The position numbers and the translations under genes were made by a program. From an uncultured Pelagibacteraceae bacterium (GTDB lineage Bacteria; Pseudomonadota; Alphaproteobacteria; Pelagibacterales; Pelagibacteraceae), in contig CACLSS010000001.1 of NCBI GenBank assembly GCA_902609645.1, forward strand, positions 1 to 64,000: DNA of 64,000 nt, written 5' to 3'. Positions 21,034-30,429 of this stretch are shown one piece after another. A model generated the notes under the pieces. The model searched no databases, was not told where the DNA came from, and worked only from the letters and a program-made list of their open reading frames with translations. Position 1 is the first letter of the stretch. Each line of letters opens with the position of its first letter.

Positions 21034-22023
21034 TTATCTTAAAACAGCCCGATAAATAATTGACGAGAACTCGGCAAATTGGCCAGCTGTACCCTGAACA
21101 TTAGTCAAAGGATGATTTAAATAATCATTATTATTTTTCTGGTTTACTAAGTTATATCTTTTATTAAATGGATCTTTTCTAATAAATTTTGCTTTTGATA
21201 ACCTTTCTAACTTTCTTATACATGTTGCCCGAGGTATACCCGTTACTTCTGATACAGAAGTTGCACTAATATCTGGATATTTTTTTGATACATTATGTTT
21301 TATATTATTTTGTTTAAAATAATTTAACGATTGAATTAAACTTTGTAATCCGATTAAGAGTATCTCAAGGTCGTTAGTCTTTCTTTGCCAATATTTCATA
21401 AAATCAAGTTGCGTAGTCAAATAATGATACCAATAAAAGCAATAATTTTTCTCAATTTCTTTATAAAATTTTGAAAAAGGCACATCAATATTTAAAAGTT
21501 TAGATTGTTCAAATAAAAATTTTGATAATGATTTAATTTGTTCTTTTATAATCTGCGTGTAGGTATCTTTTGCTTGAGATGACGGTTCCCAATAAAGATT
21601 ATTTTTATTAGATTTTTTTAAATGTTTGAGTTTTGTTAATTGTATTATTTTTCGTCTAGTAGTTTCTTTTGGTAATCCCGTGAACCTAGAAACTGAAATT
21701 ATTTTTAGTTTATCTTGAATTGTATTTTGGTGATTATACCAGAATTTATCAAGTGAAAGATCAAAATCTAAGTCTTCTTCTCTTTTTCTCATAACCTTTA
21801 AATGAAGATTCCGAGCAAAATATATAACAATTTGTCCGCCCTCTAAATCACCATAACGTTTATAAATCCCAGATAAAAAAGTACTTTGCATTTCAAAAAA
21901 AATAGGAAGTATCTTATTTGAATTATTTTCAAAAATTTCTTCAATAGTTTTCTTATTAATTTTATTTTCTAAATCCATATTTGCGCAAAAGTCCAAATGT
22001 TCATTTTGGGTTAATATGAACAA
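21034..22023 (-). CDS. Putative regulator with two related winged-HTH-like segments
   Basis: 'SVSRFTGLPKETTRRKIIQLTKLKHLKK' and 'SVSEVTGIPRATCIRKLERLSKAKFIRK'. Confidence 0.65.
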   Translation of the reverse strand: MFILTQNEHLDFCANMDLENKINKKTIEEIFENNSNKILPIFFEMQSTFLSGIYKRYGDLEGGQIVIYFARNLHLKVMRKREEDLDFDLSLDKFWYNHQNTIQDKLKIISVSRFTGLPKETTRRKIIQLTKLKHLKKSNKNNLYWEPSSQAKDTYTQIIKEQIKSLSKFLFEQSKLLNIDVPFSKFYKEIEKNYCFYWYHYLTTQLDFMKYWQRKTNDLEILLIGLQSLIQSLNYFKQNNIKHNVSKKYPDISATSVSEVTGIPRATCIRKLERLSKAKFIRKDPFNKRYNLVNQKNNNDYLNHPLTNVQGTAGQFAEFSSIIYRAVLR

Positions 22024-22067
22024 TTTTATAATTTGAAGTCAATAGAAATTTAAAACTTATTAAAGTT

Positions 22068-22925
22068 TTATTTTTTAGTAATGTTTGGTCTAAACCATGA
22101 CTTATTACCAATAACAGAGTTTAATATTCCACTAAATCTTGCAGAATAAACTTTTCTTTTCTTTTTATTATTTGTAATTATAAAAAAAAGAATATTTAAA
22201 AATGCAGAAAAAAATTTGGGTAAAACTTTTTTGTAGGCAGTGATTTTACCAAAATGTTTCTTGTAAAAATAAAAAGTCGACCACATTAAATGCCAATTTC
22301 GGTTAATTTCTATTTCCTCTTTAAATAAATCTTTCACTGATGAATTCCCTTTATGATTAATTTTAGAGTTTTGAATAAGAAAAATTGATTTTTCTTTCTT
22401 CAAACATCTCTCATAAAAATCGTTTTCCTCAAAATATAAAAAAATATTTTCATCAAAAAATCCTATTTCATTAAAAAGCTCTTTCTCAAAAAAAAGTGCA
22501 CACCCCGTCACAAACCTCATTGAAGAGTACTTCCCATTTTTATTTGGCTTTAAATAACAATCATTTTTGTAATCAAAATTGTTAATTTTTGGAGCAAGTA
22601 TTGAAAAACTTTTTATCTGTTTTGCTGCATTCATTAAGTTTTTAATTGTATCAGGAAAAAGTTCAGTATCTACATCAAGGTAAAATACATATTTTGTCTT
22701 AATATTTTTTATTCCACGATTTATTCCAGCTCCATTTCCTAGATTTTTATCTGGTATAATCACTTTTATATTTGAATATTTTTTTTCCAGTTTTTCTTTA
22801 AAAGTAAAATTTCTTGAATTTTCAATTACTATGATTGGAATATTATGATTAATTGTCGCAATAGATTTTTCAATTATATCCTCTGAGTGAAAACTTACAA
22901 ATATTACTGTAATATCATTTTCCAT
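22068..22925 (-). CDS. Glycosyltransferase family 2 (rhamnosyltransferase-like)
   Basis: NLGNGAGINRGIKNI..YVFYLDVDTEL, GCALFFEKELFNEIGFFDENIFLYFEENDF. Confidence 0.85.
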   Translation of the reverse strand: MENDITVIFVSFHSEDIIEKSIATINHNIPIIVIENSRNFTFKEKLEKKYSNIKVIIPDKNLGNGAGINRGIKNIKTKYVFYLDVDTELFPDTIKNLMNAAKQIKSFSILAPKINNFDYKNDCYLKPNKNGKYSSMRFVTGCALFFEKELFNEIGFFDENIFLYFEENDFYERCLKKEKSIFLIQNSKINHKGNSSVKDLFKEEIEINRNWHLMWSTFYFYKKHFGKITAYKKVLPKFFSAFLNILFFIITNNKKKRKVYSARFSGILNSVIGNKSWFRPNITKK

Positions 22926-23025
22926 TTAGGAACTAATTTCTCTAACAATTAGTACCAAATTTTCAAATTAAGGAAAATTAAAAATTATTTGTATTTTTTT
23001 ACCCTGCGTGTTAATCAACACAATA

Positions 23026-24168
23026 ATGTCATTTAAAGAGCTACCTCTAATGGAACCTAAAGACGGAACAGTGCTCTTTTATCCATATATTTCAAAATCG
23101 TCCTTTGCCGAGGTTAAAAAGGTCCTATCTGGAAGGTGGATTGGACAAGGACCTTTAGTTAACAAATTTGAGAAAAAATTTAAAAATATGTTTGCTGGTA
23201 AAAATCACTGTATAGCTACTGGATCAGGCACAGACGCACTTCATCTGGCATATATTCTCGCAGGACTTAAAAAGGGTGATGAGGTTATAGCACCAGTTTA
23301 TACATGCACTGCTACTAACATTCCTTTTTTATATATGGGTGTAAATATTAAATTTGCAGACATTGATATTGAAACGATGAACATTAGTGTAGACAGTGTC
23401 AAAAAACTTTTAACAAAAAAAACTAAAGCTATAATTTGTATGCATTACGGTGGCCTACCTTGTGATTTAAATGAGTTACAAGTATTAGCAAATAAATATA
23501 AAATTCCACTTATTGAGGATGCAGCCCATGCTATCGGAGCTACTTATAAAAAAAAATCAATTGGAAGCATAAGTGATTTTACAATGTTTAGCTTTCAAGC
23601 AATTAAGCATATTACTACTGGGGATGGTGGAATGCTCTGTTTTAAAAATAAAAAGTTAATTGAAAAGGCAAAAAGAATTCGTTGGTTTGGAATAAGTAGA
23701 GAAGATAAACAAAAGGGAATTTGGGAAAATGATATTTCGGAAGTAGGCTATAAATATCAGATGACAGATCTTGGTGCATCCCTTGGTTATACAGCCTTAA
23801 AAGAATTTCAAAAATTACTAAGTCATAGACAAAAAATTTTTAAAATTTATAAAGATATTCTCTCAAGAAATCCCAATATTTTTTGTGTAGACAAAAATGA
23901 TGGTAATAGAACCCATGCGTCATGGCTATTCACTCTATTATCTGAAGAAAAGGATAGAATACAAAAAAGACTAAGAGAAAAAAAAATAGAGTCTAATCAA
24001 GTACATTTCAGAAACGATAAGTACTCAATATTTAAAAAGTTTGTAAGAGGTAAATCTTTTCCAAACATGGATTACGTCGAAGATAAATATCTAGTTTTGC
24101 CTAATCACCACAAAATTAGTGAAAATAAAGCAAAGTATATTGCTCAAACAATTGATAATTTATTATAA
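23026..24168 (+). CDS. DegT/DnrJ/EryC1 sugar aminotransferase
   Basis: ATGSGTDALHLAYILAGLKKGDEV, FSFQAIKHITTGDGGML (PLP Lys present); start at 23026. Confidence 0.9.
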   Translation: MSFKELPLMEPKDGTVLFYPYISKSSFAEVKKVLSGRWIGQGPLVNKFEKKFKNMFAGKNHCIATGSGTDALHLAYILAGLKKGDEVIAPVYTCTATNIPFLYMGVNIKFADIDIETMNISVDSVKKLLTKKTKAIICMHYGGLPCDLNELQVLANKYKIPLIEDAAHAIGATYKKKSIGSISDFTMFSFQAIKHITTGDGGMLCFKNKKLIEKAKRIRWFGISREDKQKGIWENDISEVGYKYQMTDLGASLGYTALKEFQKLLSHRQKIFKIYKDILSRNPNIFCVDKNDGNRTHASWLFTLLSEEKDRIQKRLREKKIESNQVHFRNDKYSIFKKFVRGKSFPNMDYVEDKYLVLPNHHKISENKAKYIAQTIDNLL

Positions 24169-24195
24169 AGTATTATAAACTGTATCATACTAAAT

Positions 24196-24272
24196 GGCGG
24201 GGTAGCTCAGTTGGTTAGAGCGTTGGACTCATAAGCCAAAGGTCGGTGGTTCGATTCCACTCCCCGCTACCA
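24196..24272 (+). tRNA. tRNA with CAT anticodon (tRNA-Met, elongator-like), CCA encoded
   Basis: 77-nt cloverleaf: GGCGGGG/CCCCGCT acceptor, CTCATAA anticodon loop, GGTGG-TTCGATT-CCACT T-arm, ACCA end. Confidence 0.93.
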
Positions 24273-24275
24273 AAA

Positions 24276-25484
24276 ATGAAAAAAAAAATATTAATAATCT
24301 TTAAAGCCCCTTGGCATTGGAATAATTTTGTCATAAACAAGTTTAAAAAATCTTACGAAGTAAAATATATTTTTCTAAACAAGATTAAAAAAAATTTTTT
24401 ACAAACTATAGATGAAATAAACAATTTAATTGATAAAGACAAAATCGAAATAGTTATCTTCGACGTTGACTATCAAAAGTTTATCAATCACTACTTTATA
24501 AAAAAAATAAAAAGTACATTTAAAATTATGATGACCTGGGATGATTATGAAAGACATAATTTCAATATAATTACAGCAAACTCTTGTAATTTTGTTATTA
24601 CCGGATGTCCACTTTCAACATTTAAATATAAGGAAGTGGGTAAAGAAGCTTCATTTAATGTTTTAGAGTCTGATGGAAATTTTTATAAAGATTTAAAAGT
24701 AAAAAAAAATATTGATGTTCTTTTCTTTGGTAAAGTTAATAAAGACAGGGAAGGTTTCTTAGATTATTTAAGAGAAAACAACATTAATTTAAAAGTTGTT
24801 GGAAATAATTCGGAGAATAAGGTTTCTGATAAAGAACTTGTAAATTTAATTTGTAGATCAAAAATAGTGGTAAATTTTTCTAAAACAACATGGGGAAAAA
24901 TAATGAATATTCCTGAAAAAAATGTCTTTTCGTATCAATATATGTTTAAGGGAAGAATTGTTCAGGCGGGTCTATGTGGGACTGCCTGTATTTCAGAGTA
25001 TGCCCCTCATCATGATTTACTTTATAAGAGTGATGAGCTAATTCAATTTTCAACAAAAGAGGAGTGTTTTAATGCTATAATCGATTTATTAGAAAACCCA
25101 AATAAACTTGAGCATTATCAAAAAAAATTTTCAGAGAAAACAATAGGTAGTTATGAGGACGAAAAAACTCTTAAAAATTTGAAGAATTTTATTCAAAATT
25201 TTAATTTGAGTAGAAAAAATGAAGATAAACATAAATTGAACAGATTACCCTACTGGTATATAAGAATTTGTGCAAAGCAGATTATTCTTAGAGACTTAAA
25301 ATTTTATAAAATTTTAAATTCATTAGTTCATTTGAAAGAAATATTTAAATTAATAAAAGGATCTAATATTCTCGTAAAACTCTCAGTTATTCTAGAGACT
25401 TTAATTAATATTTTATGGTTTTCAACAATTAGACTTTTTAGTGAAAAGGGTGTAGGAAAAAACAGGTATGCAGGCAAATATTAG
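24276..25484 (+). CDS. Glycosyltransferase-like protein (GT1/CgeB-like C-terminal)
   Basis: VLFFGKVNKDREGFLDYL..., AGLCGTACISEYAPHHDLLYKSDELIQF; start MKKKILII 3 nt after tRNA (ORF-track start 24246 lies inside the tRNA). Confidence 0.65.
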   Translation: MKKKILIIFKAPWHWNNFVINKFKKSYEVKYIFLNKIKKNFLQTIDEINNLIDKDKIEIVIFDVDYQKFINHYFIKKIKSTFKIMMTWDDYERHNFNIITANSCNFVITGCPLSTFKYKEVGKEASFNVLESDGNFYKDLKVKKNIDVLFFGKVNKDREGFLDYLRENNINLKVVGNNSENKVSDKELVNLICRSKIVVNFSKTTWGKIMNIPEKNVFSYQYMFKGRIVQAGLCGTACISEYAPHHDLLYKSDELIQFSTKEECFNAIIDLLENPNKLEHYQKKFSEKTIGSYEDEKTLKNLKNFIQNFNLSRKNEDKHKLNRLPYWYIRICAKQIILRDLKFYKILNSLVHLKEIFKLIKGSNILVKLSVILETLINILWFSTIRLFSEKGVGKNRYAGKY

Positions 25485-27168
25485 AGTCGCAGATTTTATT
25501 GCTTCTTTTTTGAAAAAAAAGGGAATCAAAAATATATTTATGTTAACAGGATATGGAGCAATGTATTTAAATGATGCAATAAAATTATCGGGAATTAAAT
25601 ATTATGCTACAAGAAACGAGGCAACTGCCCCAATAATGGCAGAGTCTTATGCAAGATTAAAAAATAAAGTTGGAGTCGCTTGTGTTACGGCAGGACCAGG
25701 AGCAACCAATGCTTTACCTGGCCTCGCAGAAGCATATGTTGACTCTGCACCGATCATGGTTATATCTGGACAAGTTGATTACAAACAAACAACTCACAGC
25801 ACTAAATTAAAAAATATAAGAACATTCGGAACTGCGGAAATCAACATTATTCCAATTGTGAGGCCGCTAACTAAATATGCTGAAATTATTAAACATCCAA
25901 ATGATGTTAAATATGTGCTTGAAAAAGCATTTTTCCTCGCAAAAAATGGAAGGCCAGGACCTGTTTGGATTGATGTTCCTTTGGATGTTCAAAAGAAAGA
26001 AATTAATATAAAAAACTTAAAATCTTTTAAACCAGAGGAAAAAAAAATATTTTTACCGAATATAAATAGAGATGTTAAAAAAATTGTAAACCTTCTTAAA
26101 AGAGCAAAAAAACCAATTTTTGTGGCTGGGAATGGAGTAAAACAAAGTGGAACAATTAAGATACTAAAAAAAATAATTACTAAATGCAAAACTCCTATAT
26201 TGCTTTCTAGATTTGCAAACGATCTTTTACCTCACACTGACAAATTTGTTATGGGTCAAGCGGGAGTAAAAGGATCCAGATATTGCAAAAGCATAATGCG
26301 TAATGCAGACTTAGTCATATCATTAGGATGTAGATTTGCTCCTCAATTTGTTGGTCATGATTTTTCAGCTTTTAAAAACGCAAAGATAGTCTCGGTTGAT
26401 GTTGAAAAAGATGAATTAAATAAAAAAGGGGTAAAAGCAAATTATAGATTCAATTATGACTTAAAAAACTTTTTACCGATTTTAAATAAAATGACAAAAA
26501 TTTCAAAATTTCCTAGTTACAATAGTTGGATTAATTTTTGCTTAAATAACAAAAAAAATAAACCAATTATTCCTGAAAAATTAAAACAAAAAAATCCAAT
26601 TGATTTATATTTTTTTATGCAAAAACTTGGAAAAATTGCAAAAAAAAATGATATTTTAGTAACAGACGCTGGGTCAAATTATTATATCGGTGGACAAGTC
26701 TGGTCTTTTGAAAAAGGAACAAAGGAAATCACTTCAGTATCCAATGCAGCTATGGGTCTTTCTGTTCCTCTAGCAATTGGAGCAGCAGTTGCAGCTCCAA
26801 GATCTAGAATTTTAGCAGTGACAGGTGATGGATCACTAGAATTAAATATTCAGGAACTCAAAACAATTTCTCACAACAAGTTTAATATTAAATTGTTTGT
26901 TATAAACAATGGTGGTTACGTATCTATGCATAATTGGGCAGATACCTTTTTCAAAGGTAGAAGACTAGATAATCCAGAAGACACTGGAACAGGCACACTT
27001 AATTTTAAAAATGTCGCAAAAGCATTTGATTTAAACCATTATTTAATACATAACTTTAAAGAAATAGATAACGACTTAAGAAAAATAATGAAAAACAACA
27101 AACCTCTTTTTATTGAAGTTGTTACAGATCCTAGACAAAAGATATATGATGCTTTTAAAGATTATTAA
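25468..27168 (+). CDS. TPP-dependent acetolactate synthase-like enzyme (YerE-like candidate)
   Basis: RNEATAPIMAESYARL..TAGPGATNALPGLAEAY; TPP motif GDGSLELNIQELKTISHNKFNIKLFVINNGGY. Confidence 0.88.
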   Translation: MQANIRVADFIASFLKKKGIKNIFMLTGYGAMYLNDAIKLSGIKYYATRNEATAPIMAESYARLKNKVGVACVTAGPGATNALPGLAEAYVDSAPIMVISGQVDYKQTTHSTKLKNIRTFGTAEINIIPIVRPLTKYAEIIKHPNDVKYVLEKAFFLAKNGRPGPVWIDVPLDVQKKEINIKNLKSFKPEEKKIFLPNINRDVKKIVNLLKRAKKPIFVAGNGVKQSGTIKILKKIITKCKTPILLSRFANDLLPHTDKFVMGQAGVKGSRYCKSIMRNADLVISLGCRFAPQFVGHDFSAFKNAKIVSVDVEKDELNKKGVKANYRFNYDLKNFLPILNKMTKISKFPSYNSWINFCLNNKKNKPIIPEKLKQKNPIDLYFFMQKLGKIAKKNDILVTDAGSNYYIGGQVWSFEKGTKEITSVSNAAMGLSVPLAIGAAVAAPRSRILAVTGDGSLELNIQELKTISHNKFNIKLFVINNGGYVSMHNWADTFFKGRRLDNPEDTGTGTLNFKNVAKAFDLNHYLIHNFKEIDNDLRKIMKNNKPLFIEVVTDPRQKIYDAFKDY

Positions 27169-27173
27169 TTTTC

Positions 27174-28694
27174 ATGAGCCTAGATATTTTATTTATTCAC
27201 CCAAACGCATCTAAAAAAATTTATCAAGAACTCAGCAAAGATCATTCTGCATATGAACCACCCATATGGGCAGGAATGTTAGCGAACCACTGTAGGTCCA
27301 AAAATTTTAAAACAGCAATTTTGGATTGCGAAGTTAATAAACTAGATTATGAAAAAAGTGCCAAAGAAATAAATAATCTTAAACCGAAAATTGCCTGTTT
27401 CGTAGTCTATGGGCAACAACCCTCAGCTTCATCTCAAAATATGGAAGGAGCTACAAAAACCTCTATTGAATTAAAAAAATTAAACAATAAAATTAAAACT
27501 TTATTTGTTGGAGGCCATGTTGCTGCCTTACCTAAAGAAACTTTACTGAAAGAATCTAGCATTGATTTCGTTGCATTGAATGAAGGCGTATACTCAATAT
27601 CTAATTTATTAAGTGCTGATAATTTAAATGAAGAAAGTTATCTAAAAAAAATAAAAGGAATAGGTTTTAGAAATAATGAAAACCAAATTATTTTAAACGA
27701 ACCAGAAACAGTTGTTCCAAAAAAACTTTTAGAAAATGATTTACCAGGTATAGCTTGGGATTTGTTACCTAACTTATCCGAATATAGAACTGCAGGATGG
27801 CATTCTTGGTCAAATAATTCCGATAAACAACCATTCGCAGCTTTATATACAAGTCTGGGGTGTCCATATAAATGTTCATTTTGTATGATTAATATAATTA
27901 ATAGAACTAATAATGATGAGAACGTTTCATCTCAAAACTCAAATATTTTTAGATGGTGGTCACCAGAATTTATAATTAAACAGTTCGATTATATTGCAAA
28001 GCAAGGTGTTAAAAATATTAAAATTGCAGATGAACTTTTTGTGCTAAATCCAAATCATTTTATGAAGATATGTGATTTATTAATTGAACGAAATTATGGT
28101 TTTAATATTTGGGCTTATTCAAGAATTGATACTTGTAAGCCGCAATATTTAGAAAAATTAAAAAAAGCCGGAGTTAATTGGCTAGGTCTTGGAATAGAAA
28201 ATCCAGACACCGTTTTAAGAAAAGAAGTTCATAAAGACTCATATAAAGAAGTTAAAATCATAGATGTTATAAATGGCATTAGAGACTCTGGAATAAATGT
28301 CGCTGCTAACTATATTTTTGGCTTACCAGAGGATACAGAAAAAAGTTTAAAATTTACATATGACTTTGCTGAAGAAACAAATTCAGAGATGGTAAACTTT
28401 TATTCTGCAATGGCATATCCTGGTAGTCCTCTTTTTTTAGAGGCCCGAAAAAATAGAATTGAACTTCCATCAACCTATTCAGGATACAGTCAACACTCAT
28501 ACGATACACTAAATTTGTCAACCACAAAACTTTCTGCTGGTCAGATACTTAAATTTAGAGATGAAGCTTGGATGAAATACCATACTAATGAGAAATATTT
28601 AAATTTAATAAAAGAAAAATTTGGTCAAAACGCAGTAGATAATATTAAAAGCACAACTCGAATTAAACTAAAAAGAAAATTACTGGGAGACTAA
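27174..28694 (+). CDS. Radical SAM protein with N-terminal B12-binding-like domain
   Basis: N-term Rossmann 'DILFIHPN..LFVGGHVAALPKETL..DFVALNEG', rSAM cluster CPYKCSFCM. Confidence 0.88.
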   Translation: MSLDILFIHPNASKKIYQELSKDHSAYEPPIWAGMLANHCRSKNFKTAILDCEVNKLDYEKSAKEINNLKPKIACFVVYGQQPSASSQNMEGATKTSIELKKLNNKIKTLFVGGHVAALPKETLLKESSIDFVALNEGVYSISNLLSADNLNEESYLKKIKGIGFRNNENQIILNEPETVVPKKLLENDLPGIAWDLLPNLSEYRTAGWHSWSNNSDKQPFAALYTSLGCPYKCSFCMINIINRTNNDENVSSQNSNIFRWWSPEFIIKQFDYIAKQGVKNIKIADELFVLNPNHFMKICDLLIERNYGFNIWAYSRIDTCKPQYLEKLKKAGVNWLGLGIENPDTVLRKEVHKDSYKEVKIIDVINGIRDSGINVAANYIFGLPEDTEKSLKFTYDFAEETNSEMVNFYSAMAYPGSPLFLEARKNRIELPSTYSGYSQHSYDTLNLSTTKLSAGQILKFRDEAWMKYHTNEKYLNLIKEKFGQNAVDNIKSTTRIKLKRKLLGD

Positions 28695-28695
28695 A

Positions 28696-29535
28696 TTGTC
28701 ATACAAAAATTATCGTTTAAAAATATTTGAAAAGGCTTCTCTGTGCAGAAATTTTGAAAATGAGGTTTTTAAAAGAGTAAATGAAAAACTTATCAATTTT
28801 CCAGTTTATCTATCAGCTGGACAAGAATATGTTCCATCATCAATAGCGCAGATAGTAAAAGATAAAAAACAAAAACCTCTTATCTTTGGCCAGCATAGAG
28901 GACATTCAATATATCTTTCTTTTGGAGGAAATATTATAGAACTAATTGACGAACTTTTAGGAAAAAAAACCGGATGTACACGAGGTATGGGCGGATCATT
29001 ATCAATAAATTCAAACAAAATTAACATGTTTGGTCATGAGGGATTAATGGGAAGTAATGCATGTATGGGTGTTGGAGCATGTTTTTCATCGGCAAAACCT
29101 ACTATCGTCTTCTTAGGTGATGCATCTGTTGAGGAAGACTATGTTTTAGCCTCTTTAAGTTGGGCAGCTAAAAAGGAATTACCTATACTTTTTGTAGTCG
29201 AGGATAATAATTATGCTGTATTAACCAAAAAGAAGGACAGAAGAGATTGGAAAGCAAAAGACGTAGCAAAAGCATTTAAATTAGAGTCTTACGATATTGA
29301 TGACCAACCCAAAAAAATTTTTTCAGTACTAAAAAAAAACTTATTTAAAAAACCAATTTTTATAAATGTAAATACAAAGAGACTTTTCTGGCATTCGGGT
29401 GCTGGTGTAGATGAAGAAGTAAAAGGAGATAGATTAACAATAGAAAAAAAATTTTTAGGAAAAAAAGCAGATAAAATTCACAGAAATATTAAAAAAAAGA
29501 TTGAAAATTTATGGAAACAACGCTTAGAGAAGTAA
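28696..29535 (+). CDS. TPP-dependent dehydrogenase E1 alpha-like protein (pair 1), TTG start
   Basis: GQHRGHSIYLSFGG, GCTRGMGGS, FLGDASVEEDYVLASLSWAAKKELPILFVVEDNNYAV. Confidence 0.88.
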   Translation: MSYKNYRLKIFEKASLCRNFENEVFKRVNEKLINFPVYLSAGQEYVPSSIAQIVKDKKQKPLIFGQHRGHSIYLSFGGNIIELIDELLGKKTGCTRGMGGSLSINSNKINMFGHEGLMGSNACMGVGACFSSAKPTIVFLGDASVEEDYVLASLSWAAKKELPILFVVEDNNYAVLTKKKDRRDWKAKDVAKAFKLESYDIDDQPKKIFSVLKKNLFKKPIFINVNTKRLFWHSGAGVDEEVKGDRLTIEKKFLGKKADKIHRNIKKKIENLWKQRLEK

Positions 29536-30428
29536 TAAAACAAATAACTTTTAAGCATTTAAAAAAATTTAAAGGTCAGGTTTTTGGGCAAAACCTAACA
29601 GGTGTTGGTTGGGTAGCTGGAACCTTACCAAAACTTTATGAAAAAGATGGTGTGATAGAGTTACCAATGGCTGACGTTGCTAACGGTGGAATGGTTACTG
29701 GTGCAGCATTAGTTGGGAGGAGACCATTCTATATAATAAGATATCAAGGATATAACTGGTTAAATTGTATTTTTATTGTTAATTACGCATGTAAGTCTAA
29801 AGAAATTTGGAACAAGCCCGCACCAATGTTTATAAGAGGCCTCTCAAGTGAAGGTGGCTTAGGTCCAGTTTCTACATCAAGCCATATATCAATCTTCTAC
29901 AAAATGCCAGGGATCAAAATTTATTCTCCGATGACTAAAAATGAATACACTAGCACTTATAAAAAATTTATGAAGTCAGATGATGTTTTTTATGTTTCAG
30001 AACATAGAAAAAGTTATGAAAATAAAATAGAGTTCAAAAATTCTTTAAAAAAGAATCTTGATATAATTTTAATGCCAATATCAGTAACTCGTTTCGAGGC
30101 AGAAAAAGCAAAAAATTATTTAAATAAAAACGGTTATAAGGTTGGAATAATTCATTTATATGAATTAAAACCCTTTGTCTTGAAAAAAAAATGGATAAGC
30201 ATGATCAAAAGTTCTAAATATGGTGTTCTTATGACTGATAATGATTATGTTGATGGTATAATTAGAACTTTAGCTCATAAAATAAATGAGCAGACCAATA
30301 AAAAAGTTAATGTTTTGGGATTAAAAGATAAGTCTGCGGGGTATACACTTAAGACAAGTAATTTTCCGCCATCAGCTTTGGAAATAATAAATAAAATTAA
30401 AAAAATAAAAGCAAAAAAAAGATTATAA
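29511..30428 (+). CDS. TPP-dependent E1 beta/transketolase C-half-like protein (pair 1)
   Basis: VIELPMADVANGGMVTGAALVGRRPF, C-terminal transketolase_C-like part; overlaps alpha gene. Confidence 0.85.
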   Translation: METTLREVIKQITFKHLKKFKGQVFGQNLTGVGWVAGTLPKLYEKDGVIELPMADVANGGMVTGAALVGRRPFYIIRYQGYNWLNCIFIVNYACKSKEIWNKPAPMFIRGLSSEGGLGPVSTSSHISIFYKMPGIKIYSPMTKNEYTSTYKKFMKSDDVFYVSEHRKSYENKIEFKNSLKKNLDIILMPISVTRFEAEKAKNYLNKNGYKVGIIHLYELKPFVLKKKWISMIKSSKYGVLMTDNDYVDGIIRTLAHKINEQTNKKVNVLGLKDKSAGYTLKTSNFPPSALEIINKIKKIKAKKRL

Positions 30429-30429
30429 A

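Noticed and set aside
24246-24275. ORF-track start of the glycosyltransferase gene (MVRFHSPLPK...)
   Set aside because: Those codons lie within the tRNA T-arm/acceptor; MKKKILII at 24276 is the more plausible start.
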